Below, in pieces: positions 16,757 through 25,398 of a stretch of DNA of 64,000 nucleotides (its first letter is position 1; each line of letters starts with the position of its first letter). Origin of the DNA: Parapedobacter deserti (GTDB taxonomy: Bacteria > Bacteroidota > Bacteroidia > Sphingobacteriales > Sphingobacteriaceae); the NCBI RefSeq assembly GCF_042646065.1, contig NZ_JBHRTA010000016.1, positions 194,520 to 258,519 on the forward strand. The letters are read 5' to 3'. Both the position numbers and the translations under genes were made by a program. Below the pieces are notes generated by a model. That model saw nothing but the letters and a program-made list of their open reading frames with translations. It searched no databases and was not told the origin of the DNA.

Positions 16757-17977
16757 TCATGATAGCCTCACCGTTTGCTTTACGCTAAGACGCGACGACA
16801 CCGATGAGATCAGTGCGGAAACGAGGAAAACAGTAAAGAAGACCAGCAGGAAGTCGCTGTACCGAATATCCACCGGGTACACATCGGTAACAAAATTCTC
16901 TCCCTCGGCAAAGCGAATCCAGCCGAAGACCTGCTGGGATAGGCAGAACAACAGGCCCAAAACCAATCCAGCAAGGCACCCGATAAGTGAAATCAATAAC
17001 CCCTCATAAAAGAAAATGCGGCGTATAAGCCGATTATCTGCACCTAACCCCATAAGCACGGATATATCTTTCTTTTTATCGATGACCAGCATGGTCAATG
17101 ACCCTACGATATTGAAAATGGCAATGAAGCCCATTAAAGCAATGATAAGGAATACAGCCCATTTTTCCGTGCGCACAATTTTATACAACGTCGGGTTTTG
17201 CTGTTCCCGGTTTTTGACGACATAGGATGCGCCCAGAAGCGAGGTTAGCTCCTGTTGCACAGCGTCAACATCCCGGTGGCGCATCAGGTTAAGCTCAATG
17301 GCGGACACCTGTTCGAATTCGCCAAGCACATCCCGCGCGAACTCCATCGGTACGATGAGCAGATCATCAAATTCTGGCTGGTATTCAAGGATTCCGGCGG
17401 GTCTGATGGTGCGCATCGTAAATTCCGCTGCCGGATTTATACTGCGCTTTACGCCTTTTCGAGGTGAGAAAACCTCGATTGAACGGGACTCGTCGTGCAT
17501 AGATACGCCTAACGTGCCCTGCACCCGGGCACCCATGATCGCAAAATGCTCATCACCCCGAGTCAGCATGAATCGGCCGTCCTGCAATAGCGTATCCATC
17601 GATTGTTGTGATGATTTGCCGGTGGTTATTCCCTTTATGGACGCAATGTACTGCGCTTCGCCGTACCGGAGTAATACCCGCTCCTGCAACACCTCTTGGT
17701 ACTCCGCGATGGCGGGGTGCTGTTGAAGGATATCGGAGGTTTCAGCGTTCAGGACAAAACTTTTGCCTTTTGCGGATTCTATGCGGAGCTCCGGGGTGAA
17801 TGCGCTATACATGGAGAAGATCAGCTTCTCCAGCCCGTTATAGAAAGACAGTATCACGATGAGCGATGCGCTGCTTACCAATACCCCAAGCACACTGATA
17901 CCAGAGATGATGTTGATGGCATTGACCGTTTTCTTTGAAAACAGGTAGCGTTTGGCGAAATACAGCGCGGTGTTCAT
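16757..17977 (-). CDS. FtsX/LolE-type ABC transporter permease
   Basis: 406-residue inner-membrane protein: an N-terminal membrane helix (about 22-45), a large periplasmic domain (about 50-260), then three helices at the C-terminus (about 275-300, 320-345, 370-395). This is the LolC/LolE/MacB layout. The opening LYFAKRYLFSKKTVNAINIISGIS and the MLVIDKKKDISVLMGLGA segment are typical of lipoprotein-releasing permeases, which work with an ATPase (LolD) to pass lipoproteins from the inner membrane to LolA. No ATPase gene is adjacent. Last gene of a leftward run after the MBL hydrolase (3-base gap). It could instead serve another substrate. Confidence 0.88.
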   Translation of the reverse strand: MNTALYFAKRYLFSKKTVNAINIISGISVLGVLVSSASLIVILSFYNGLEKLIFSMYSAFTPELRIESAKGKSFVLNAETSDILQQHPAIAEYQEVLQERVLLRYGEAQYIASIKGITTGKSSQQSMDTLLQDGRFMLTRGDEHFAIMGARVQGTLGVSMHDESRSIEVFSPRKGVKRSINPAAEFTMRTIRPAGILEYQPEFDDLLIVPMEFARDVLGEFEQVSAIELNLMRHRDVDAVQQELTSLLGASYVVKNREQQNPTLYKIVRTEKWAVFLIIALMGFIAIFNIVGSLTMLVIDKKKDISVLMGLGADNRLIRRIFFYEGLLISLIGCLAGLVLGLLFCLSQQVFGWIRFAEGENFVTDVYPVDIRYSDFLLVFFTVFLVSALISSVSSRLSVKQTVRLS

Positions 17978-17980
17978 GTA

Positions 17981-18622
17981 TTATCCCTTCACAAATGGGT
18001 TTGTCTTTTTTTCGTAACCGATAGTGGTTTCCGGGCCGTGCCCCGGATAAACCACAGTGTTGTCCGGAAGAGTATAGAGCTGGCTGGTAATACTATCCAG
18101 CAATTGCTGATGATTTCCTCCGGGCAGGTCCGTGCGGCCGATGCTGTTTCTGAACAGCACGTCGCCTCCGATCAGAAAACTATCCGTTGGACTATAAAAG
18201 CAGAGATGGGCGGGAGAATGTCCAGGGGCAAAAATAAGTGTCAGTTTGCTTTCCCCGAAAGAGACGGTACCCTGTTCAGGGAGGAAGTGCTCGGCAATCG
18301 GCGACACCTCGTAGCGAATGCCCATCTGGGGGGCGTAATTTTGCACCTCTACGAGCAAGGTAAGCTCGCCCTCATGGAACTGCGGGAGCAACCCGAACGT
18401 TTCGTAGCTATATCGGTTGCCCAGCACATGGTCGACATGGCAGTGTGTATTGAGCAGCAACTCGGGCTTAAGGCCTTCTGCGTCAATGAACCCTTTTACC
18501 TGCGCTTCTTCATGCGGGCCGTACATCCCAGGATCAATAATGGCGGCGCTGCCTGTATCATCATACAATACATAAGTGTTTTCCTGATACGGGTTGCAGA
18601 CAAACGATTTGACGTGGATCAT
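17981..18622 (-). CDS. MBL-fold metallo-hydrolase (glyoxalase II-like)
   Basis: 213 residues with the full metallo-beta-lactamase metal set: THCHVDHVLGN (residues 60-70), GHSPAHLCFY (His around 134), GGDVLFRNSIGRTDLPGG (bridging Asp) and YPGHGPETTIG (last His). The short length and GRTDLPGG motif fit the YcbL-like/GloB-like group, which hydrolyse thioesters such as S-lactoylglutathione or related small substrates. The substrate here is not known; the organism may use bacillithiol rather than glutathione (a bshC gene lies at 56 kb). It sits between gldD (42-base gap) and the lolE-like gene (3-base gap). Confidence 0.92.
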   Translation of the reverse strand: MIHVKSFVCNPYQENTYVLYDDTGSAAIIDPGMYGPHEEAQVKGFIDAEGLKPELLLNTHCHVDHVLGNRYSYETFGLLPQFHEGELTLLVEVQNYAPQMGIRYEVSPIAEHFLPEQGTVSFGESKLTLIFAPGHSPAHLCFYSPTDSFLIGGDVLFRNSIGRTDLPGGNHQQLLDSITSQLYTLPDNTVVYPGHGPETTIGYEKKTNPFVKG

Positions 18623-18664
18623 AACTACAAAGGTAGTGTTTTTTCAGACCTTTTATGGAAGCTG

Positions 18665-19249
18665 TCACTTCCAACGCAGGGTGTGGATAAGTGTATCGAT
18701 ATCCGCTTTTAGGAAATCCAATACAGGTTGGATTGAATCAAGCCGCGGTTTTTCATGGAAGTACAGGGCTCCGCGTAGGTAATGCTTAGTGCTGTCGGTT
18801 ACAAAAAACTGAATACCAGATGCAGCATTTCCTTTGATTTCATATTTCAATCCGTACACGTGCTGATCTGGATGGTGAATGCGCGTTTGGTCGATGGCTG
18901 TGGCTCGGATCGTATGGTTGAAGGCAAAGGTCCGTGCGTCTTCCACCAAACGGTTGAAGTTGTCCTCGCCCTGAACTTGCATATAACTCAGGTGGATACG
19001 GGCATTGAACTCGGGAAATACCACATCGACCCAACACGGTTGGGAATCTGCTGTGCGGTCGGGACGCATCTCGGCGTAAACCGGGATTGCGAACGTAAAT
19101 GGGCATTCCGAAGAATAGGCGTAGTAAGCCTTTTCAGGGAAAGCGATGCGGTGGTAGCCCCGGGGCTTTGGTGAGTAATGCGGTGTGCAGGCACATGCGA
19201 TAATTGCGGCCAGACCAACGAAGGAACCCAGGTTGAGCAATCTTGGCAT
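18665..19249 (-). CDS. gldD: Gliding motility lipoprotein GldD
   Basis: 194-residue lipoprotein matching GldD, which in Flavobacterium is needed for gliding and for type IX secretion. The signal peptide ends in a lipobox-like ACACTPHYSPKPRGYHRI segment, followed by CPFTFAIPVYAEM, WVDVVFPEFNARIHLSYM, a central HHPDQHVYGLKYEI and RGALYFHEKPRLDS, all typical of the family. I start it at ATG 19249 because that gives a proper lipoprotein signal and the ATG shares one base with the aroE stop (TGATG), a sign of translational coupling. A longer frame to 19273 would overlap aroE by 25 bases. Confidence 0.92.
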   Translation of the reverse strand: MPRLLNLGSFVGLAAIIACACTPHYSPKPRGYHRIAFPEKAYYAYSSECPFTFAIPVYAEMRPDRTADSQPCWVDVVFPEFNARIHLSYMQVQGEDNFNRLVEDARTFAFNHTIRATAIDQTRIHHPDQHVYGLKYEIKGNAASGIQFFVTDSTKHYLRGALYFHEKPRLDSIQPVLDFLKADIDTLIHTLRWK

Positions 19250-19998
19250 CAGTTTCCGTTCCAGATTTCCCAATTCCGCTCAGCTTGCAGCTCCAGCATT
19301 TCCAAACCGTTTTTCACCGTGGCACTGCGCGCCAGGCCCTGCCTAAGGAAAGCTGTTTCGGCGGGGTTATATACCAGGTCATAAAGCAGGTGCTCGCTGC
19401 CAATATGCTGGTACGGGATATCGGGACAGCCTTCTACGGCGGGGTAAGTACCCAAAGGTGTTGTATTGACAATGAGCGTATGGCTGGCCATAATGGTATC
19501 GTCCAGCTGGTCATAGCCGTACTGCCCATCCGTTGGCGTTCGTGAAACGGTGGTGTAGGAAATGTCCAGCTCGGCAAGCGCGAACGTGACAGCTTTGGCT
19601 GCGCCGCCATTACCCAGCACCAGCGCCTTACGATGGTATGGCCGGAGCAAGGGTTTGAGTGACTCAGTAAAGCCATACACGTCTGTATTGTAGCCAGTAA
19701 GCATCGGATTTCCCTGACGCGGCCGCTCAATCCGGATGCAGTTTACAGCAGCGATAGCCTTGGCTTCAGGCGAAAGGTGATTTAAATAATCCATTACGGC
19801 GATCTTATACGGGATGGTCACATTAACCCCCATAAGCAGTGGATCTCTTTCCACCAGTCGCGGAAACTCCCTAATCGTAGAAATAGGGTAGAGCTCGTAC
19901 TGGACATCAGTAATCTGCTGCTGCGCAATTTTGGTATCATAATAGCGCTTCGAAAAGGAATGCGTAAGCGGAAACCCGATCAGCCCAAATTTCATCAT
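19249..19998 (-). CDS. aroE: Shikimate 5-dehydrogenase AroE
   Basis: NADPH-dependent reduction of 3-dehydroshikimate to shikimate in aromatic amino acid synthesis. Visible motifs: GFPLTHSFSKRYYD (residues 6-19, substrate loop), GVNVTIPYK with the catalytic Lys (around 59-67), NTDVYGFTESL, and the nucleotide-binding VLGNGGAAKAV (around 126-136). At about 249 residues it is a little shorter than E. coli AroE (272), as usual in this phylum. The upstream in-frame start at 20004 is TTG, so ATG 19998 or 19995 is preferred. It lies 18 bases after comA and overlaps gldD by one base. Confidence 0.95.
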   Translation of the reverse strand: MMKFGLIGFPLTHSFSKRYYDTKIAQQQITDVQYELYPISTIREFPRLVERDPLLMGVNVTIPYKIAVMDYLNHLSPEAKAIAAVNCIRIERPRQGNPMLTGYNTDVYGFTESLKPLLRPYHRKALVLGNGGAAKAVTFALAELDISYTTVSRTPTDGQYGYDQLDDTIMASHTLIVNTTPLGTYPAVEGCPDIPYQHIGSEHLLYDLVYNPAETAFLRQGLARSATVKNGLEMLELQAERNWEIWNGN

Positions 19999-20016
19999 GT
20001 CCAATATATATCAGTG

Positions 20017-20772
20017 TCAGATAAAGCTATGGAATGTGTCGCCCCGCAATCCCAACCGTGTGGTTTCAAGGGCCATAATTTCATTCGGATTGATGTTACC
20101 TAGGTTGACATTGGTGCCGATGAGATGGATGAAATACACTTGCTGCGATTTGAGCGGAGCTTCCCAGATGATTTTCTCGCTTGGAATCTCGTTGAGGATT
20201 TCATCGACTAGTCCCTGTCTTACCTCACCAGATTCGCGGTACAGCCCTACATTGCCGCTCTCTCTTGATTCGGCGATCAGCCGCCAAGTGCCAGATTCGA
20301 GTTCTGCTTTCATCAGCGAGATCCACTTATACGGGGCCATGATTTTGGTATTGTCCTTAGAACCGACTTCAGAAATGACCGTAGCATACTGCGCCACCTT
20401 GGCGATGTACTTGCATTTTTCTTCGTGAGGAAGTGCAATAGACCCATCGGATACCTCCGCATATTCCAAACGGTAGCGTTCAAGTAATCGAAGGAAGTCG
20501 TCGAATTGATTGCGGACGACAAAAGCTTCGAACAGGGTGCCGCCGAAATAGGGATGTATACCGGCATCGCGGTACACGGCGAGCTTTTCGTCTAACCGCG
20601 GGGTAATATAAGCGGTAGTCCAGCCCAATTTCACAAAGTCAGTATATGGTGCACCTACTGCCATGAAATCTTCAGCCTGGCGTACGCTCAGTCCTTTATC
20701 CATAACCATGGTCATTCCGCTAATCCTTGGTTTTTGCGTTCTCTCGGGAATATTATTCAGTTGAAAGTTCAT
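20017..20772 (-). CDS. Phosphosulfolactate synthase family protein (ComA-like)
   Basis: 251-residue TIM-barrel protein of the ComA family. Family marks include RISGMTMVMDKGL (residues 16-28), DFVKLGWTTAYI (45-56), YFGGTLFEAFVVRNQFDDF (74-92), YAEVSDGSI (104-112), EVGSKD and LIGTNVNLGNINPNEIMALETTRLGLRGDT at the C-terminus, given here in parts. In methanogens ComA adds sulfite to phosphoenolpyruvate to begin coenzyme M synthesis. Bacteroidota are not known to need coenzyme M, so the role here is open; a sulfolactate or sulfonate product is a reasonable inference. First gene of comA-aroE-gldD. Confidence 0.88.
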   Translation of the reverse strand: MNFQLNNIPERTQKPRISGMTMVMDKGLSVRQAEDFMAVGAPYTDFVKLGWTTAYITPRLDEKLAVYRDAGIHPYFGGTLFEAFVVRNQFDDFLRLLERYRLEYAEVSDGSIALPHEEKCKYIAKVAQYATVISEVGSKDNTKIMAPYKWISLMKAELESGTWRLIAESRESGNVGLYRESGEVRQGLVDEILNEIPSEKIIWEAPLKSQQVYFIHLIGTNVNLGNINPNEIMALETTRLGLRGDTFHSFI

Positions 20773-20978
20773 TAGAAGTTAATTTGTTCTTAAGGGTCTA
20801 TGGAACCTGCATTTTCATCGCCTTTTGTGCCAGGCGCCGCAAGGCAGGTTTCATGTATGTAAAATTGTTTACGGCTAAGATGGAATAATAGGGGCAAATA
20901 GTGAACAAAATCTGAAAAATTCCTGGAATCGCTGGTGCAATAACGGGGCAACATAGGCAGTATATCAAACCTTCAAAG

Positions 20979-22382
20979 CTAAGGCATATACTTCCTGATT
21001 ACTTCGGCAATGGCTTTATTGTCTCTTAACTGCGGGAGGTATTCAAACAACACCGTATGTTTCCGTGGATCAGCAGCCAGGCCCAGCTCTAAGTAATTCA
21101 GTGCCTCATTATATCTGCCGGAGGCGATGAGGTAAGCGACCATGCGATAATACAGCTCTGCTCCGTCGGGGTTGTTCTTGATCGCTTCGGCAATAGTTTC
21201 GACGGCCCTGTCTAACTTATTGCGTTCGTAAAGGATGGAGGAGTAGTCCAGCCACGCCTCAAGATCTATCGGGTTGAGCTCTACGACTTTTTCATAGGCC
21301 TGCTCGGCTTCGTCCAACTGTTTCAACTTGTACCTCGCGTCCGCGATCGCAAACCAATAGTCAGGATTTTCCGGCTCGATATCAAGTGCTTTTTTATAAA
21401 AGTGCAACGACTCGAAGTACCGGTCCTCGTAGTCTAGCGTTACCCCGATTCCGAACCAAGCATCGGCCAGGTTAGTATCGATCTTTACGGCCTTTTTATA
21501 ATAGGATCTTGCTTCATCCATCTGCTCCAGCTTTTCATAGCACTCACCGATGGCACAATAAGTTTCCGCTCCCGGCGGCTCGTATTCGAAGGTTTGTTTA
21601 TAGACGGCGATGGCTTCACTGTATTTATCCAGATTTACCAATGCATTTCCTTTGTTGAAATATGCCGAGGCAAAATTCTCCTTGATAAGGATCGCGTAGT
21701 CGTATGCATCAATCGCTTCTTCATACCGGCTTAATTTATGATAGGCGTTTCCCAGGTTGTACCACCCAGCGTAGGAGTACGGATCGTTATCGATATACTG
21801 CTTATAAAACGTAATGCTTTCTTCCTGCTTTTCCAGCACATCGTAACAGAACGCCAACTCATACAGCGCATCCTGGTTTTCCATATTCAGTTCCAAGCTC
21901 CGCTTGAAATGCTGAATAGCTTTTTCGTAATCGCCTTTGTTTTGATGCAAAAGAGCGATTTGTAAATAAATGTCGTCGGGATTTTCGGCGAGTTCCAATG
22001 CCTTGTTTAAGCTACTGAACGCCTCATCATAGCGTTCCAAATTGCCGAGGATACCGCCTTTTATGAGATAAATATCACCGTCTGACGGCTCTAGGGTTTC
22101 TGCCCTGTTCAGGGAGTCGAGAGCCCGAGAAAATTGGTTGGTCACAGCAAACAACTGGGCCTGCTTAAGGAAAAAAACGGCGGCAAATGGATGTTGGCTC
22201 ACCGCGTATTCGACTACTTGCAAAGCCTTAATGGGATCATTTTTGTCCATATAGTAGTCAATAATCCCTTCAAATGCCTGTGTATCAAAAAAATATTGAT
22301 CCTTATTGCGAATCATTTCCTCGTAACGTGCTACCGAAAACTTAGGATCTTCGGCAGGCCCATATTCGAAATCGTCTTCCAT
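20979..22382 (-). CDS. Tetratricopeptide repeat protein
   Basis: 467 residues composed almost wholly of about eleven TPR units of 34 residues (for example ALQVVEYAVSQHPFAAVF, AFSSLNKALELAENPDDIYL, SLHFYKKALDIEPENPDYWF, AEQAYEKVVELNPIDLEAWL). The repeats stack into a superhelix that binds partner proteins. No signal peptide is visible, so it is probably cytoplasmic. An acidic N-terminus (MEDDFEYGPAEDPKFS) precedes the repeats. It lies 206 bases upstream of comA on the same strand with no certain promoter between. Partner and process unknown. Confidence 0.88.
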   Translation of the reverse strand: MEDDFEYGPAEDPKFSVARYEEMIRNKDQYFFDTQAFEGIIDYYMDKNDPIKALQVVEYAVSQHPFAAVFFLKQAQLFAVTNQFSRALDSLNRAETLEPSDGDIYLIKGGILGNLERYDEAFSSLNKALELAENPDDIYLQIALLHQNKGDYEKAIQHFKRSLELNMENQDALYELAFCYDVLEKQEESITFYKQYIDNDPYSYAGWYNLGNAYHKLSRYEEAIDAYDYAILIKENFASAYFNKGNALVNLDKYSEAIAVYKQTFEYEPPGAETYCAIGECYEKLEQMDEARSYYKKAVKIDTNLADAWFGIGVTLDYEDRYFESLHFYKKALDIEPENPDYWFAIADARYKLKQLDEAEQAYEKVVELNPIDLEAWLDYSSILYERNKLDRAVETIAEAIKNNPDGAELYYRMVAYLIASGRYNEALNYLELGLAADPRKHTVLFEYLPQLRDNKAIAEVIRKYMP

Positions 22383-22506
22383 CTATACTCCTAATTTTAA
22401 GAACTAACACTTAGGCTTCCCTCATCACGTCCAGCTACCGTTTGATGATAACAAAATAGGGTTTGTTGAGCGATATTGTTAACACAAGTTTTCAACAATT
22501 TGACAG

Positions 22507-22611
22507 TTATGCCCGAAAAGCATAGAAACTCAACCAGTTAATATTCCGAAGCTTGTAGATAATACGGTCGAGTTTAAGCACCTTCAATCTCTTCTTTTGC
22601 TCATTTCCCAC
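22507..22611 (-). CDS. Candidate small basic protein (34 residues)
   Basis: A short minus-strand frame from GTG 22611 to TAA 22507 encodes VGNEQKKRLKVLKLDRIIY followed by KLRNINWLSFYAFRA. The composition is protein-like (amphipathic, lysine-rich, ending in an aromatic cluster), and a perfect minus-strand -7 box TATCTTTG (CAAAGATA at 22635-22642) lies 23 bases before the GTG. No -33 element is clear, the start is not ATG and I recognise no family, so this is only a candidate. Confidence 0.28.
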   Translation of the reverse strand: MGNEQKKRLKVLKLDRIIYKLRNINWLSFYAFRA

Positions 22612-22663
22612 TATGCCTGTGTTAAATAGTGCTACAAAGATACGCAATCCTAATCGAAAAATG

Positions 22664-22671
22664 TACCTTTG
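22664..22671 (+). promoter_or_regulatory. Promoter -7 box of the ALDH7 unit
   Basis: TACCTTTG, an exact -7 match. The next ATG (22677) is five bases downstream and opens a mini-ORF; the ALDH gene starts 76 bases downstream. No clear -33 TTTG. Confidence 0.62.
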
Positions 22672-22676
22672 AAGAC

Positions 22677-22745
22677 ATGGTTGTTGCGTGGGGCACAGGC
22701 ACGGGAGACCGGAGTCGGAAAGCCATAGCATCTCAAGACCTGTAA
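22677..22745 (+). other. Candidate leaderless mini-ORF coupled to the ALDH7 gene
   Basis: 22 codons from ATG 22677, beginning MVVAWGTGTGDRSRK and ending at TAA 22743-22745, two bases before the ALDH ATG at 22748. The start is five bases from a perfect -7 box, as in the leaderless genes of this window. Geometry suits termination-reinitiation. Peptide not recognised; translation unproven. Confidence 0.38.
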
Positions 22746-22747
22746 AA

Positions 22748-24304
22748 ATGGAAAAAATGACGAGTGCAATCGATATTTCTGCTGTTTTCGAGCGGATGGC
22801 AATCAAACCAATTAATCCAGCATGGAGCACGGGCCGCATTGAAGGGGATGCGGCAGGAGAGGTAGCAATAACAAGCTTTTCTCCTGTTGATGGGCAAGAG
22901 ATCGCGGCCGTTGCTGCGTTGGATGAAGGAGCATATGATGAGGTGATTACCCAGGCGCAAGCAGCCTTTCTGCAGTGGCGAAATGTTCCGGCGCCCGAAC
23001 GAGGCGAAATGGTAAGGCAGTTTGGTGAAGAACTGCGCAGGCACAAACAGGATTTGGGTGCGTTGGTGTCCTATGAAATGGGGAAAAGCCTGCAAGAAGG
23101 GTTTGGCGAGGTACAAGAGATGATTGACATCTGTGATTTTGCCACGGGTTTAAGCCGTCAGCTCTACGGATTCACTATGCAATCCGAGCGACCTGGCCAT
23201 CGTATGTACGAACAGTGGCATCCGCTGGGTGTCGTAGGAATCATCTCCGCGTTTAATTTCCCGGTAGCGGTGTGGAGCTGGAATGCGGCAATCGCATGGG
23301 TCTGCGGCAACGTGTGTGTTTGGAAACCGTCGGAGAAAACGCCGCTTGTCGCTGTGGCCTGCCAACGCATCCTCGCCCGCGTGCTTGCCAGAAACGGTCT
23401 TCCCGAAGGGATATCCTGTTTGGTGCAGGGCGGGCAGCCACTTGGCGAGCGGTTAGCGGGTGACCACCGGGTTGCGCTGATATCCGCCACCGGATCGACG
23501 CGCATGGGCAAATCAGTCGCAGCTACCGTAGCCGCCCGACTGGGTAAGAGCATTTTGGAGCTGGGTGGCAATAATGCCATCATTATCACGAAGTACGCTG
23601 ACCTGGATGTTGCTTTGCCGGCAGCGGTGTTCGGTGCCGTCGGAACTGCTGGCCAGCGCTGTACTTCTACGAGGCGGCTGATTATCCACGAAGATATCTA
23701 TGAGGCCTTCAAAGAACGGCTGGTCAAAGCCTATAGGCAATTGCGTATCGGCAACCCGTTGGATGAAAGCAACCATGTGGGACCGTTGATTGATAAAGAC
23801 GCCGTAGCTAACTATATGGGGGCCATAGCGCGCTGTAAGGCTGAGGGGGGGCGCTTTATCATCGAGGGAGAGGTGCTGAGCGGGCAGGCGTACGGATCGG
23901 GATGCTATGTGCGGCCCTGTATTGCCGAGGTATCGGCAGACTATGCCATTGTGAAAACGGAAACCTTCGCACCGATTTTATACGTGATGAAATACCGCAC
24001 AATGGATGAAGCTATTCATATTCAGAACAGTGTACCTCAGGGGCTTTCTTCGGCAATCATGACGTTAAACATTCGCGAGGCTGAGCAGTTTCTGTCTGCT
24101 GCTGGCTCCGACTGCGGCATAGCCAATGTAAACATTGGGACCTCAGGCGCTGAAATCGGTGGGGCTTTCGGCGGTGAAAAGGAAACAGGAGGAGGCCGTG
24201 AATCCGGTTCGGATGCATGGAAAGCATATATGAGGAGGCAAACCAATACCATTAATTACTCGGATAAACTACCGTTGGCGCAGGGGATCAAGTTTGATTT
24301 GTAG
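22748..24304 (+). CDS. ALDH7-type aldehyde dehydrogenase (aminoadipate-semialdehyde dehydrogenase-like)
   Basis: 518-residue NAD(P)-dependent aldehyde dehydrogenase. The C-terminal run with GTSGAEIGGAFGGEKETGGG and RESGSDAWKAYMRR is the signature of the antiquitin/ALDH7 subfamily, whose best known member oxidises alpha-aminoadipate semialdehyde in lysine breakdown. Catalytic Cys is in GQRCTSTRR (Cys about residue 305) and general-base Glu in ELGGNNAII; the Rossmann NAD site includes SATGSTRMGK. I start at ATG 22748; the in-frame GTG at 22688 lies inside the mini-ORF region and would add 20 unrelated residues. Followed by kduI, with its own promoter between. Physiological substrate not certain. 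Confidence 0.92.
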   Translation: MEKMTSAIDISAVFERMAIKPINPAWSTGRIEGDAAGEVAITSFSPVDGQEIAAVAALDEGAYDEVITQAQAAFLQWRNVPAPERGEMVRQFGEELRRHKQDLGALVSYEMGKSLQEGFGEVQEMIDICDFATGLSRQLYGFTMQSERPGHRMYEQWHPLGVVGIISAFNFPVAVWSWNAAIAWVCGNVCVWKPSEKTPLVAVACQRILARVLARNGLPEGISCLVQGGQPLGERLAGDHRVALISATGSTRMGKSVAATVAARLGKSILELGGNNAIIITKYADLDVALPAAVFGAVGTAGQRCTSTRRLIIHEDIYEAFKERLVKAYRQLRIGNPLDESNHVGPLIDKDAVANYMGAIARCKAEGGRFIIEGEVLSGQAYGSGCYVRPCIAEVSADYAIVKTETFAPILYVMKYRTMDEAIHIQNSVPQGLSSAIMTLNIREAEQFLSAAGSDCGIANVNIGTSGAEIGGAFGGEKETGGGRESGSDAWKAYMRRQTNTINYSDKLPLAQGIKFDL

Positions 24305-24434
24305 CACCGGGTTCCCCGGCATATAGTGGCTACGTGTATTGTGTCCGGCTACGATCGGAATACCCAGTTTGACTCATAATTCCCATAACGCTTACACGTA
24401 TAGCCAGAATGTGAAGAATGGCGACGCGTAAACG

Positions 24435-24466
24435 TTTGCATTGCTGAGAAAATGTTTCTAACTTTA
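24435..24466 (+). promoter_or_regulatory. kduI-kduD promoter
   Basis: TTTG (24435-24438), 20 bases, TAACTTTA (24459-24466; one mismatch to TAnnTTTG). Both elements at proper spacing, 68 bases before the kduI ATG. Confidence 0.6.
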
Positions 24467-24487
24467 GGGCTTTTCCAATTGTGTTGG

Positions 24488-24526
24488 ATGATGAAACCGA
24501 AAAAGCAATTATTGGCAATCAAATAG
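24488..24526 (+). other. Candidate mini-ORF upstream of kduI
   Basis: 12 codons (MMKPKKQLLAIK) from ATG 24488 to TAG 24524-24526, eight bases before the kduI ATG. It lies between the likely transcript start and kduI, so ribosomes would meet it first. Lysine-rich; no known leader-peptide logic. Translation unproven. Confidence 0.25.
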
Positions 24527-24534
24527 AGCGAACA

Positions 24535-25377
24535 ATGAGTGTACATTACGAATCCCGTTATGCCATCGGGCCGCGGGAAGCCAAAGCGCTAGATACTGGG
24601 GCACTGCGCGAACAGTTTTTAATAGCAGCTATTTTTACGAACGACGAGATCCGGGTTGTCTATACGCATTATGACCGCTATATTGCTGGTGGGTCCAAGC
24701 CCGTATCTAAAGCGTTGACATTGGAAACCATCGATCCGCTGAAAGCGGATTATTTCCTTGAACGGCGAGAACTGGGCATCATCAATGTGGGCGGCGCAGG
24801 AAAGGTGACTGTGGACGGCCAGGTGTATGAGCTGGGTTTTAAAGAGGCGCTGTATGTAGGTAAGGGCAATAAAGAGGTTTCCTTTTCGAGTGATGACCCC
24901 GCCGTTCCGGCCAAGTTTTACTTTAATTCCGCTCCTGCACACCATGCTTATCCAACGAAAAAGGTGACTAAGGCCGAGGCCGAAATCGTAGAACTGGGTA
25001 GCCCGGAAACGGCAAACCACCGAGTAATCAACAAGCTGCTGGTGAATAGCGTCGTCGAAACGTGCCAATTGCAGATGGGCATGACCGAACTTAAGAAGGG
25101 CAGCGTGTGGAACACCATGCCCGCCCACACGCACGACAGGCGTATGGAAGTTTACTTCTACTTTGAAGTGCCGGAGGGGCAGGCGGCGTGCCATTTTTTG
25201 GGACAGCCGGATGAAACCCGCCATATTTGGATGCACAACGAACAGGCCGTAATTTCCCCGCCATGGTCTATCCATGCGGGCGCCGGAACAAGCAACTATA
25301 CGTTTATATGGGGTATGGCTGGCGAAAACCTGGATTACGATGACATGGATAAACGTACAATTACTGAACTAAGATGA
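24535..25377 (+). CDS. kduI: 5-dehydro-4-deoxy-D-glucuronate isomerase KduI
   Basis: Zinc-dependent isomerase that turns 5-keto-4-deoxyuronate (from pectin or glycosaminoglycan lyase products) into 2,5-diketo-3-deoxygluconate, the KduD substrate. Cupin-fold marks: LERRELGIINVGGAGKV near residue 62, LYVGKGNKEVSFSS, the zinc-binding PAHTHDRRMEVYFYFE (around 191-206) and the C-terminal QAVISPPWSIHAGAGT. From ATG 24535 the protein has 280 residues, the family norm; the in-frame GTG at 24481 would add 18 residues and is rejected. kduD follows after 21 bases, forming a two-gene unit for uronate use. Confidence 0.96.
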   Translation: MSVHYESRYAIGPREAKALDTGALREQFLIAAIFTNDEIRVVYTHYDRYIAGGSKPVSKALTLETIDPLKADYFLERRELGIINVGGAGKVTVDGQVYELGFKEALYVGKGNKEVSFSSDDPAVPAKFYFNSAPAHHAYPTKKVTKAEAEIVELGSPETANHRVINKLLVNSVVETCQLQMGMTELKKGSVWNTMPAHTHDRRMEVYFYFEVPEGQAACHFLGQPDETRHIWMHNEQAVISPPWSIHAGAGTSNYTFIWGMAGENLDYDDMDKRTITELR

Positions 25378-25398
25378 CCAGCTAAACGGGAACCGGAA

